Below are positions 26,659 to 34,823 of a stretch of 64,000 nucleotides of DNA, one piece after another. The stretch lies in NCBI GenBank assembly GCA_910586925.1, contig CAJUKG010000004.1:1-64000 (forward strand), given 5' to 3'. A model generated the notes under the pieces. It was not told where the DNA came from. It made no database searches and saw nothing but the letters and a program-made list of their open reading frames with translations. The DNA comes from an uncultured Christensenellaceae bacterium. GTDB lineage: Bacteria; Bacillota; Clostridia; Christensenellales; Pumilibacteraceae. The stretch's first letter is position 1, and each line of letters starts with the position of its first letter. A program made the position numbers and the translations under genes.

Positions 26659-26702
26659 ATAATAGCACATTTACGGTATCGGATTGCCGATTTTTGCGAA
26701 AT
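26659..26702 (-). promoter_or_regulatory. Shared upstream motif of lipoprotein gene (copy B)
   Basis: On the minus strand ATTTCGCAAAAA (26691-26702), 13 bp, ACCGTAAAT (26669-26677), 4 bp, then a TATTAT-type -10 box (26659-26664). The same two words occur upstream of the 26913 gene. No TTGACA-like -35 box is present. A repeat copy lies at 26735-26765. The rest of the gap 26610-26912 shows nothing else except the terminator at 26856. Confidence 0.55.
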
Positions 26703-26734
26703 CCGACGTTTTTATTGCGAAAAATGCATATATG

Positions 26735-26765
26735 ATGAGATTCTTCGCGTTCGCTCGGAATGACA
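26735..26765 (-). repeat. TCATTCCGAGCG...GAATCTC repeat copy
   Basis: The minus strand reads TGTCATTCCGAGCGAACGCG and then AAGAATCTCA. It is a member of the same family as 10534-10563 and 61199-61351. Confidence 0.7.
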
Positions 26766-26851
26766 AAAGTATTAGAAGCGGACACGCGAAACAAACTTGT
26801 ATTGCGAGAGAAAGCGACTAACCTATAACGCGGAGAAATCTTTTATTCAAC

Positions 26852-26885
26852 ACAAAACGCCCTCCCCGATACGGGAAAGGCGTTT
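26852..26885 (-). terminator. Terminator after the lipoprotein gene at 26913
   Basis: Minus-strand hairpin with arms AACGCC and GGCGTT, extended by TTCCCG and CGGGGA, followed by TTGTGTTG. Confidence 0.75.
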
Positions 26886-26912
26886 GTTGTTTAGCTATAT
26901 ATAAAGGTTGAT

Positions 26913-29420
26913 TTACGCTTCCGGTTCCGCGGGAGTTTCCGGGTTTTCGGGAACATCGGGAGTTTCGACGGTTTCGACAACGATACCGAGGCAACCCCAG
27001 TATTCCGAACCCTCGCTCGAACCTTTCTTGTAAATCATCGAGATCTTCTTGTCGCCGAGCGTAATCGCAACAGGCTCCGCAAGCGCATCCATTTCGGGTT
27101 TGCAATCCATTGCTCCGCCCGAAAGCGCGGTGATATACGGTGCGCAATGTACGGTATACTTGCCGTTTGCCACATTGGTAAGCTCGATAGTCACCACGAA
27201 ATCGTACGTGCCTTTTTCCGTTGCGGATTCGGTTACCGTGAACGTAACGGGCAAATCTTTGACGGTATCCCAATTCGGGTTGCCCGCCGATTGATTTCCC
27301 TGCAAATCGGTATTGAGCTTGAATGCCTCGATTTCGGCTTTGGTCAAAGAACCCGTACCTTTGATCGTGCCCGAAATTTCGAGTACCGCTTTTTGCGCAT
27401 CGGCTTCGACGATAAGTTTGATTTCGGCTTTTTCGGTCGTTACCTTGAGCGACTTAAGCAATGCTTCGAGTTCCAGATCGACGATTTCGAATACGACAAG
27501 TCCGTTTTTCCAAGTATTGCTACTATCCGTCGCGCCGCTGAACAAACGCACTCTGTAAACGACATTCTCATTCTCGATAGGTATCGTTGCATGTTCGGTC
27601 GAAATCTTTACGTTGTAGAAGTTGCTCGAATCGTTGATCACGTGCAAGAAGCCGACTTCGCCCTGCTTGATATCGTCGATACTGATATATACAGTGAACT
27701 TGTGTTGCGCGAGATTTATCGCATAGTCTTTTTGGACGGTAACACCGCGCCAAGTATCGAGCACTTCCGGCTTTTTGATATAGCCTTCTGCCGCCGTTTT
27801 CATTTCTTCTTCGGTAGTCGAAACGTAATCGAGCACTTCGATCGCCATGGCGGGGAGATTCTTGGTTTCGGTCGTCGGCTCGCCGCCTTCGGGAGTGGTC
27901 GTCACTTTGAAGTCGTGCATTTCGAGTTTGACTTCATTCGCAACCATATCGGGGCAATCCTCGTAAACGAGCTTGAGGTCTCTGCCGACCGAGCCGTCGC
28001 CCGACCATACTTTATACGAGAACAGGTATCTGCTACCGTCGACTTCGCCCACGAGAACGTCACCGAGATCGACAAAGTCTTCGGGATAGTCGTTAAGGTC
28101 GATAATTTGGTCGATGTTGGTCTCGCCCTGCGAAGCACGGAACTTGATATCGTTCCAAGCACCTTTGAGGTTTTTCTTCGCCGTCGCTTCCGCATCGGGA
28201 TTTACCCAGCGAACGAGTTCGCGCAAATCGAATTCGAGCGTGAACGCATCGGTGTCCGTTTTACGGGTAACTTTCGTGCCGAGAAGCTCGGTAACAGGTT
28301 TATTGCCCTCTCTCAAATACAGATATGCTTCGTTGACCGCGATGAATTCGCCCGTGATTACGAAAAACGGAACGTCCACTTCCACTTCTTTTTCGACTTC
28401 GTGAGCGTCGTCGCCCTCACCCTCGGTGACTTTCACTTTTTCGGTGAGCGTTTTGGTCGTGAACGACAGTTGATGGAATTCGACGAAACGAATATCGTAT
28501 ATCGCTTCCGCGTCTACGCTCGTCGCGGTGTCTTTGAGGACTTTACCGCCGGCAAGCCCGTTCCACTGTTTGAGTTCGAAAACTTTGTCCTTGTTCAAGC
28601 CCATCTTGATGACGGGATTGGGAAGCACGAAATCTTCCGCGAACGGCTCGGAGAAAGCGAGGCTGTAAATGAGGTCGTTGTTGTTCTTCTTGTCCGTTTC
28701 GCTCGTTACGTTTTCGTTGCCGAACTTCGCATTGAGTGCGGCGCGACCTTCTTCCGTCCAATCGCCGCCGTGGAGATTTACGCGGACTCTGCCTTTAACG
28801 GCTGCTTCAAGCTCGATAGTTTCGCTGACGCCGCCGTATGTAATTTTGAACGCAGTATCGCCGAGCGAGAACGCTTCCGCGCCGTCGGTCTGATATTCCA
28901 CGATATAATCGTCGGCGGTAAGCTCGGCTTCGCGACCGGTCTTGAACACCGCTTTGATCGTATAGCCCTCGGGGGTTACGAGCGAGCCTTCCGTTTCGCC
29001 CGCGACGAGGAATTTCGCGCCCGCGAAGAAATTGATTTTTTCGGGCTTCGTTACAACGAGCCGCTCTACTTCCTCGCGCGCATTTACGCGGATTTCGAGA
29101 TCTTTCGTAGCGGTGAATTTATACGAACCGTCCGACTGCTTTTTGACGTTGGCGGACGGAGCGACCGAAGAAACCGCCCAGCCCGTCGTTTTGGGCGTAA
29201 CGGTGAACTTAACTTCGGTATTTTCCGCAACCTCGCTCGGAAGGGTGTCGTAGCCGTCCGCGACAACCGTGAGGTTCTCGTTTACCGTCCACGTAATGCG
29301 ATATTTCTTGCCTTGATCGCTTTCTTCCGGGTTGCCGCCGCACGCGATAAACGCAAAACAGCAAACGGAAAGGATCGCGACGACGAAAGCAAGCAATGCG
29401 ATTTTGGTCCTTTTCATCAT
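26913..29420 (-). CDS. Large surface lipoprotein, paralogue of the 23694 gene
   Basis: An 835-residue lipoprotein. The signal peptide TKIALLAFVVAILSVCCFAF ends in the lipobox AFIAC. One N-terminal module (ITWTVNENLTVVADGYDTLP, then EVAENTEVKFTVT) matches the modules of the 23694 protein. Beta-rich regions follow, and the protein ends in a Pro/Glu-rich tail (VETPDVPENPETPAEPEA). The start at 29420 follows AAGGAG by 6 bases. No enzymatic motif is visible. It lies 304 bp upstream of its paralogue, with its own terminator between them. Confidence 0.88.
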   Translation of the reverse strand: MMKRTKIALLAFVVAILSVCCFAFIACGGNPEESDQGKKYRITWTVNENLTVVADGYDTLPSEVAENTEVKFTVTPKTTGWAVSSVAPSANVKKQSDGSYKFTATKDLEIRVNAREEVERLVVTKPEKINFFAGAKFLVAGETEGSLVTPEGYTIKAVFKTGREAELTADDYIVEYQTDGAEAFSLGDTAFKITYGGVSETIELEAAVKGRVRVNLHGGDWTEEGRAALNAKFGNENVTSETDKKNNNDLIYSLAFSEPFAEDFVLPNPVIKMGLNKDKVFELKQWNGLAGGKVLKDTATSVDAEAIYDIRFVEFHQLSFTTKTLTEKVKVTEGEGDDAHEVEKEVEVDVPFFVITGEFIAVNEAYLYLREGNKPVTELLGTKVTRKTDTDAFTLEFDLRELVRWVNPDAEATAKKNLKGAWNDIKFRASQGETNIDQIIDLNDYPEDFVDLGDVLVGEVDGSRYLFSYKVWSGDGSVGRDLKLVYEDCPDMVANEVKLEMHDFKVTTTPEGGEPTTETKNLPAMAIEVLDYVSTTEEEMKTAAEGYIKKPEVLDTWRGVTVQKDYAINLAQHKFTVYISIDDIKQGEVGFLHVINDSSNFYNVKISTEHATIPIENENVVYRVRLFSGATDSSNTWKNGLVVFEIVDLELEALLKSLKVTTEKAEIKLIVEADAQKAVLEISGTIKGTGSLTKAEIEAFKLNTDLQGNQSAGNPNWDTVKDLPVTFTVTESATEKGTYDFVVTIELTNVANGKYTVHCAPYITALSGGAMDCKPEMDALAEPVAITLGDKKISMIYKKGSSEGSEYWGCLGIVVETVETPDVPENPETPAEPEA

Positions 29421-29521
29421 CCTTGACTCCTTAAGAGAATTTTTTCGTTGCGAAACACGCCGTCGGACGGAAAAAATCATTCCCGCACCGAAATAAACGC
29501 ACTTCGCCATACGTTAGAATG

Positions 29522-29563
29522 ACTATACCATAAATTTACGGTTTTTCTTGCTTTTTGCGAAAT
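29522..29563 (-). promoter_or_regulatory. Shared upstream motif of lipoprotein gene (copy A)
   Basis: On the minus strand ATTTCGCAAAAA (29552-29563), 9 bp, ACCGTAAAT (29534-29542), 6 bp, then TATAGT (29522-29527). It matches the motif pair before the 23694 gene. Elsewhere in the gap 29421-29843 only a palindromic repeat near 29702-29726 and the glf terminator are visible. Confidence 0.55.
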
Positions 29564-29776
29564 ATGATACATATTTAACGAAACTTGCCGTTTCGGATCG
29601 CCGATAAAGATTTTTTCGAGTTGCGCGAACGATTGCCCTCGCGGTGAAATCCATTCCCATTATATACCGTTATAAAATAACGCACCGCATGAGATTTCTA
29701 CGCTACGGAGTGCAGTGGGTTGCGCTCCGCATAAACCGTAGCAAAAAATCCCCCGCTCTATTCTTTTTTTATCGCA

Positions 29777-29810
29777 TAAAAAACGACCCCGCCGTTCGAT
29801 AACGGGGTCG
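29777..29810 (-). terminator. glf terminator
   Basis: Strong minus-strand hairpin CGACCCCGTT and CGGCGGGGTCG followed by TTTTTTATG, 34 bp after the glf stop. Confidence 0.9.
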
Positions 29811-29843
29811 TCGGGTATATTCGATATACGCAATATTCAATCG

Positions 29844-30950
29844 CTAATTTTCGATCTGTTCCGCAAGCGCGATCGCCGCCGCGACGGTATCGTCCATGTC
29901 GTAATACTTATAGCCCGCAAGCCGCCCGCCGAACAGCACGTTTTTGCTTTCCGAAGCGAGCGCGGCGTACTTTTTGTACAGCGCGGTATTCTTCTCGTCG
30001 TTTATAGGGTAGTACGGTTCTCTGCCCTTTTCGTACTGCAACGGGTATTCGCGCGTTATTACCGTTTTGTCGGAAACTTGCGTTTTGTCGAAATGCTTAT
30101 GCTCGATAATGCGGGTATACGGCGTTTCGTAATCGGTATAATTGACTACCGCATTCGACTGATAGTCGGGCATATCGAGCGTTTCCGTTTCAAACCGCAA
30201 CGAGCGATATTCAAGCTCGCCGAAACGGTAATCGAAAAACCTGTCTATCTCGCCCGTATACAGTAAAGTCGTGCCCGATTTTTCCCACTTCTCCCTGTCC
30301 GAAAAATAATCGACGCCGAGCACGACGTCAACGCCGCGAAGCATGTTTTTTATCATCTCGGTATATCCGCCAATCGGAATACCTTGATACCTGTCGTTGA
30401 AATAATTGTTGTCGTACGTAAAGCGGAGCGGCACCCGCCCGATAATAAACGGCGGCAAGCTCTTGCAATCTCTGCCCCACTGTTTTTCGGTATAACCCTT
30501 GATGAGCGTATTGTACACGTCCGCGCCCACCATCATGAGTGCTTTCTCCTCGAGGTTGCGCGGCTCGGCGACGCCCGCCGCTTCGCGTTGCGAGTCGATG
30601 ATCACACGCGCTTCCGCCGCGGTGCGCACCCCCCACAACCCGTAAAACGTATACATATTGAACGGCAGGCTGTAGAGCTTGCCTTTATAATTGGCTATCG
30701 GACTGTTGATGAAGTTATTGAACTCGGCGAACCTATTCACATATTCCCACACCCGCTTGTCGCTCGTATGGAAGATATGCGCGCCGTACTTGTGCACGTC
30801 GATACCCGCGACTTTCTCTGTTGCGATATTGCCGCCCACGCTCTCGCGCTTGTCTATCACGAGGCATTTTTTGCCGCGCTCCGTCATGATCTGCGCAAAA
30901 CACGCGCCGAAAAGTCCCGCGCCTACAATTACATAATCGTATTTTTTCAT
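29844..30950 (-). CDS. glf: UDP-galactopyranose mutase
   Basis: A 368-residue flavoenzyme that interconverts UDP-galactopyranose and UDP-galactofuranose for surface glycans. The FAD-binding start KKYDYVIVGAGLFGACFAQI is clear, followed by KRESVGGNIATE and KYGAHIFHTSDKRVWEYV, typical of the family. The substrate loop PFNMYTFYGLWG comes next, and GRLAGYKYYDMDDTVAAAI lies at the end. Met at 30950 is the natural start, with AGGGA just upstream. It follows the GT2 gene by 62 bp on one transcript. Confidence 0.97.
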   Translation of the reverse strand: MKKYDYVIVGAGLFGACFAQIMTERGKKCLVIDKRESVGGNIATEKVAGIDVHKYGAHIFHTSDKRVWEYVNRFAEFNNFINSPIANYKGKLYSLPFNMYTFYGLWGVRTAAEARVIIDSQREAAGVAEPRNLEEKALMMVGADVYNTLIKGYTEKQWGRDCKSLPPFIIGRVPLRFTYDNNYFNDRYQGIPIGGYTEMIKNMLRGVDVVLGVDYFSDREKWEKSGTTLLYTGEIDRFFDYRFGELEYRSLRFETETLDMPDYQSNAVVNYTDYETPYTRIIEHKHFDKTQVSDKTVITREYPLQYEKGREPYYPINDEKNTALYKKYAALASESKNVLFGGRLAGYKYYDMDDTVAAAIALAEQIEN

Positions 30951-31012
30951 ATTCCCTATCCTTTTACATATGCGCATATGCCGATACGTCGGATTTACGC
31001 TTTATTCGGAAG

Positions 31013-32455
31013 CTATTCATCCGTTTCGACGCGCGGCGTCTGCGGTTCTTCCGCGACGATCGCGGCGGCGTCCGCGGCTTCTATAGGCGGCGACGCTCCG
31101 CCGTCGGTAGCCGCCGCTTCGGGCTGCGCCGACGATACTTCTATCTTGGAAACGTTGCGCTTGACCTGCGCCCACTTCGGCTTTTTGAACACGCCGATGG
31201 TTATTGCCGCGGCATAGATTATCATGAACGCGGGGAAAAGCAATACCGTCGGGATCATCTTTTTCACCGTCGTCTTGAGCCGCTTGCGCTCGAGGATCAC
31301 CGCGAGCAATGCTTGAAGTATGAACGCGAGCACGAACGCGAACGCGAGCGCGTAGCCGATAGTCGTTATATATTTCCAGAACATGGACATGCCCGTCTGC
31401 GCGTCGTACATAGGTATTCCGTACTTGAACTCGCGCAATGCGTGATACACCACTATGTATATATAGTATATAGGCAACCATATACACATGAGCACGCATA
31501 TGGGTATGAACATCAACGTGATGAACATATCGAGATACGTCCACTTCCACCGCACGAAGAACAGCAGGAACGACTTGATCCCTTGCGTATAGAACAGCCC
31601 GTTGAGCGCGCGCGCCATGCGCATGTAACGCTTGAACGTTTCCTTTATCGTCGCGGGCTGATCCTCGTACACCACGGCGTCTTTTACATACATCGTCTTT
31701 ATCTTGTCCTGATTGAGCCGACGCATGGTAAACTCGGTGTCGTCGGATGCGGACAGGCAGTCCCAACCGTGCTTTTCTATTATCTCCGCGGCGAACATCA
31801 TGCCCGCGCCGCCGAGCATTGTGCCCTGACCTATCGCCGAGCGGAAGTTGCTCGCGAACCGACAGTCGCGGATATACCACAAACCCGATATGCCCGTAAC
31901 TACGTTTTGGTCGATATTCTTGGAGTTGGAATAACCGCGCGCACACTTTACGCCCGCGTCGAACGCATCGTTCATGCGCGAAATGTAGTCGCGCTCCATG
32001 AGGTTGTCCGCGTCGAACTTGATAAACGCTTCGTATTCGCCGGGGTGCTCCTCCATGATTTTTTCAAACAGGTATTTGAGCGCGTACCCCGCTTTATGGT
32101 GTTTCGGGTCGGGATCGAACCGCTCGAACACCGTCGCGCCCGCCGCGCGCGCAAGCTCCGCGGTGTTGTCGGTGCAGTTGTCGGCTACGACGTAAATATC
32201 GAACTTGTCGCGCGGATAGTCGCTCGCGAGAATACACTTGATCGTGTCGGCTATGACGTCTTTCTCGTTGCGCGCGGGGATCACTATGCCGAACTTGTGC
32301 ATCGCCTTTGCTTTGGGATACACCTTTGCGCGCACGAAAAACAGCAGTATGTACAAAATCTGTATACCGAATACGACGCCCAAGATCGTCATGAGAATAT
32401 TGTCGTTTATAAGCACAAGGATATCGTTTATCTTGACCCAAATAGGATTATCCAT
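31013..32455 (-). CDS. Family 2 glycosyltransferase, membrane-bound
   Basis: A 480-residue processive-type GT2. One membrane helix near the N-terminus (ILMTILGVVFGIQILYILLF) is followed by the catalytic domain: IVIPARNEKDVIADTI, KFDADN as the metal-binding D-x-D, then GGAGMMF and SASDDTEFTMR. The acceptor-site region is EDQPATIKETFKRYMRMARAL, a divergent QxxRW-type motif. Several C-terminal helices and an Ala/Glu-rich tail follow. Met at 32455 has GGAGA 7 bases upstream. Pairing with glf suggests synthesis of a galactofuranose-containing polymer, but the product is not defined. Confidence 0.92.
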   Translation of the reverse strand: MDNPIWVKINDILVLINDNILMTILGVVFGIQILYILLFFVRAKVYPKAKAMHKFGIVIPARNEKDVIADTIKCILASDYPRDKFDIYVVADNCTDNTAELARAAGATVFERFDPDPKHHKAGYALKYLFEKIMEEHPGEYEAFIKFDADNLMERDYISRMNDAFDAGVKCARGYSNSKNIDQNVVTGISGLWYIRDCRFASNFRSAIGQGTMLGGAGMMFAAEIIEKHGWDCLSASDDTEFTMRRLNQDKIKTMYVKDAVVYEDQPATIKETFKRYMRMARALNGLFYTQGIKSFLLFFVRWKWTYLDMFITLMFIPICVLMCIWLPIYYIYIVVYHALREFKYGIPMYDAQTGMSMFWKYITTIGYALAFAFVLAFILQALLAVILERKRLKTTVKKMIPTVLLFPAFMIIYAAAITIGVFKKPKWAQVKRNVSKIEVSSAQPEAAATDGGASPPIEAADAAAIVAEEPQTPRVETDE

Positions 32456-32549
32456 TTCAATTTCTCCATGGAAAACCGTTAACGGTTTGCGCGTCACCCG
32501 CGTTTTCCACACTGCGTTAGCCGCACGTTTTTGCGCACGGTACTGTTCA

Positions 32550-32578
32550 ATTATATATCATACACCGAAGAATGTCAA
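32550..32578 (-). promoter_or_regulatory. Promoter of the GT2-glf operon
   Basis: TTGACA (32573-32578) and TATAAT (32550-32555) with exactly 17 bp between them on the minus strand. The divergent gap 32456-32808 holds nothing else clear; a plus-strand promoter for the 32809 gene is not convincing. Confidence 0.85.
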
Positions 32579-32808
32579 GCCGAGCGGCAGTCATGCGCAA
32601 ACAAATTTCGATAATGCGCCATATATCGACGTATTCGGCGGGAAGTGCCGCATGTTTTTAGTTTGCGTCGCGCATCATTCGGTTATACCGCCGCGAGATA
32701 ATACCACCGCGAACGCGTAAAAAAGATAAATCGTACGTTTGTCCGAAAAATGCTTGCTTTATTTCCCGAAATAAGTTAAACTATATGCGGAGAGGTAATC
32801 GGAAAACT

Positions 32809-33594
32809 ATGGAATTTTCAAACGTCAAAGGCATCGCCATATACGGAACCGACTGCATAGTCGATATTTCGCGCGGCGACGACGACGTTTGCAGATTCGT
32901 TTCCGCCAAAGAAAAGTATTTCAACGTGCAGCAGGACAATAACGGACTGCTCACCGTCACGCAAAAGAAAGGGAATATTTTCTACCGCATAATCATGCGG
33001 CGATTCGAGTTTAAGCTGATACTGCCCCGACACTTCGTCGGACGGTTGCGGTTTCGCAACAAGAACGGCGGGCTGTACGTGGACGGCGGCGGATTCTCCG
33101 ACGTCGAACTCTACACGAAAAACGGCAAGTTCGAGGTCGCGAACATTTCGTGCGCCGACTTCTCGCTCAAACTGCGCAACGGCTCGGCGCATCTTAAAAA
33201 CGTCACTTCGGCTGCCGATATTTCCGTCAAGTGCGACAACGGCGACATAAAAGCGGAGAACATAAAGGCGTCCGCCGTCACCGTTTCCTGTCACAATGCG
33301 GGACTGTCCGTCGCCGACATAAAAGCGCGAAAGCTCGACTGCTCCACAAATAACGGCACCGTCGATGCGAACGCCGTAGACTCCGACGCTGTGCGGCTCG
33401 AAACCTCGAACGGCAAGATCACCGCCGTATGCACGGGCGCGCGCGACGACTACAGACTCTCGCTCGAAACGACTCACGGCGCGATCACTCTCGACGGCAC
33501 GCCGAGCAAGACCGTCACCGACATTGCCTCGTCCGCCACGCGCCGCGCCGACCTTCGCACTTCCAACGGCGATATCGACATCAGATTCAACTGA
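32809..33594 (+). CDS. DUF4097-type beta-repeat protein
   Basis: A 261-residue protein built of short repeated beta strands. The motifs NGGLYVDGGGFSD, KNGKFEVANISC, NGSAHLKNVTSA, DNGDIKAENIKA, NNGTVDANAVDS, SNGKITAVCTG and SNGDIDIRFN recur about every 20 residues. This asparagine-glycine pattern is the mark of DUF4097 (putative adhesin or autotransporter-like beta-solenoid) proteins, often found near membrane stress genes. No signal peptide is seen, so a cytoplasmic location is likely. It is the only plus-strand protein gene in the window. Met at 32809 is preferred over 32785. Confidence 0.85.
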   Translation: MEFSNVKGIAIYGTDCIVDISRGDDDVCRFVSAKEKYFNVQQDNNGLLTVTQKKGNIFYRIIMRRFEFKLILPRHFVGRLRFRNKNGGLYVDGGGFSDVELYTKNGKFEVANISCADFSLKLRNGSAHLKNVTSAADISVKCDNGDIKAENIKASAVTVSCHNAGLSVADIKARKLDCSTNNGTVDANAVDSDAVRLETSNGKITAVCTGARDDYRLSLETTHGAITLDGTPSKTVTDIASSATRRADLRTSNGDIDIRFN

Positions 33595-33617
33595 CAACAA
33601 TAACGTTATATCGAAAA

Positions 33618-33650
33618 TCGGGTCGCTTAAGCGTACCCGCTTTTTTATTT
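33618..33650 (+). terminator. Terminator after the DUF4097 gene
   Basis: A hairpin from GGGT to ACCC, enclosing CGCTTAAGCG with one bulged base, is followed by TTTTTTATTT. Confidence 0.7.
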
Positions 33651-33694
33651 CCCGTCGCGACACCGCCCATATACCCTTTTCGCACGCAAAAAAT

Positions 33695-33719
33695 AAAAAC
33701 GCCCGATCGAGGCGTTTTT
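33695..33719. terminator. Bidirectional terminator
   Basis: AAAAACGCC-CGATCGA-GGCGTTTTT, with T tracts on both strands, between the converging DUF4097 and zinc-ribbon genes. Confidence 0.85.
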
Positions 33720-33739
33720 ATTTGCGAAAATTTCGTTAT

Positions 33740-33916
33740 TTACTGTTTGTTGTTTCTGTTGCGCAGCGCGGCGCGTTGGGCTTTATGGGCTTTACGGCAG
33801 TCGGGGCAACGCGTCGGTTCGTGCTCGAAGCCTTTCTCGGCGTAAAACTCTTGTTCACCTGCGGTAAACACGAATTCTTTGCCGCAATCTCTGCAAGTCA
33901 GTGTCTTGTCCGTCAT
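33740..33916 (-). CDS. Small zinc-ribbon protein
   Basis: A 58-residue protein with two CxxC pairs: LTCRDCGKEFVFTAGEQEFY and TRCPDCRKAHKAQR. The intervening FTAGEQEFYxxKGF pattern is common to a small zinc-ribbon family found in many bacteria, sometimes as a single-domain protein. The basic tail suggests nucleic acid binding, but the function is unknown. ATG at 33916 has AAGGAG 8 bases upstream; an in-frame GTG three codons earlier overlaps that site and is rejected. Confidence 0.88.
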   Translation of the reverse strand: MTDKTLTCRDCGKEFVFTAGEQEFYAEKGFEHEPTRCPDCRKAHKAQRAALRNRNNKQ

Positions 33917-34012
33917 GGTTGGCACTCCTTATAAGTATTCAACTTTCAAAAGCATCGGCTAATGTACAAAGGACCAACCACTAATCCGTATAACTATGAA
34001 ACTTGTAACTAT

Positions 34013-34041
34013 ATTCTAACACATAAACGGCGGAATGTCAA
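34013..34041 (-). promoter_or_regulatory. Promoter of the zinc-ribbon gene
   Basis: TTGACA (34036-34041) and TAGAAT (34013-34018) with a 17-bp spacer on the minus strand. Confidence 0.8.
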
Positions 34042-34185
34042 TACATTTATATAATTATTTCCGACTTTTCTCCGTTTATTCTCCCGCCTTTCGATTTTTC
34101 GCACGATTTACCGCACGCCGCGCAGGCATGCCGACCGCGAGCGAGATTTTACGCAATTCGCGAACTCCGTCATTCGGTCGTTATT

Positions 34186-34785
34186 CTATTCGATCGTCCA
34201 GCCGCACACAACCGTTTCTTCGAGCGTCACATTTTGCGGTTCGGAATATCCGTCCGAAAAAGAGCCGTTGACGGCGGCACGCATCATCATCGGGCGAACG
34301 TGCACCGACGAGTATTCGGCGCGGGCAAGCGATACGATCTTCACGCCCGCCGCCGACGCGATGAGTTCGGCGTCCGCACGCGCTTCTTTGACCGCGCGGG
34401 CGATAAGCTCCGAACGCACCGAAGCGTCCTCGTGCGAAAACGTTACGTTAACGTTAAGACCTATGTCTGAAATGGCATCGGTCAGCCCTGCGAGTTTCTC
34501 GGCGTCGCAATCGGTTTCGAGCGAACAATTTCTGCTCGCCTTATACCCGATCGCCTTGCCGTCGCGGGTAATGCGGCTAAACTGCACGCTCGCAAGCCCC
34601 GCTTTCACTCCGTCGAAACCGCAAACGGCGGCTTTGAACTTTTCGGCGACCGCGTTTTCGTTTTTCGCGGCGTCCTTTGCCGTCTTGCCCTCGCCCTCCG
34701 AGCGCACTGCGATATGCACGCGGTCGGCGGGGACTTCCATGCTCACCGTTTTGGTTATCGCGATCAAACGTTCCGTTTTTTCCAT
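34186..34785 (-). CDS. SIMPL domain protein (DUF541)
   Basis: A 199-residue protein of the SIMPL family. It has the usual N-terminal strand pattern SMEVPADRVHIAVRSEGEGK, a central helix, and the C-terminal segment LIARAVKEARADAELIASAAG followed by VKIVSL. No signal peptide is present, unlike periplasmic members. GGAGAG precedes the start. It lies 38 bp after the rRNA methyltransferase gene and likely ends the ecf-truA transcript. Its function is not established. Confidence 0.87.
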   Translation of the reverse strand: MEKTERLIAITKTVSMEVPADRVHIAVRSEGEGKTAKDAAKNENAVAEKFKAAVCGFDGVKAGLASVQFSRITRDGKAIGYKASRNCSLETDCDAEKLAGLTDAISDIGLNVNVTFSHEDASVRSELIARAVKEARADAELIASAAGVKIVSLARAEYSSVHVRPMMMRAAVNGSFSDGYSEPQNVTLEETVVCGWTIE

Positions 34786-34823
34786 AATTCTCTCCTTGTA
34801 AAATTGTATTGTCGCTCCGCGCC

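Noticed and set aside
27147..29426. A 759-codon ORF antisense to the second lipoprotein
   Set aside because: The sense strand has a signal peptide, lipobox and ribosome binding site; the antisense frame is a codon-bias shadow.
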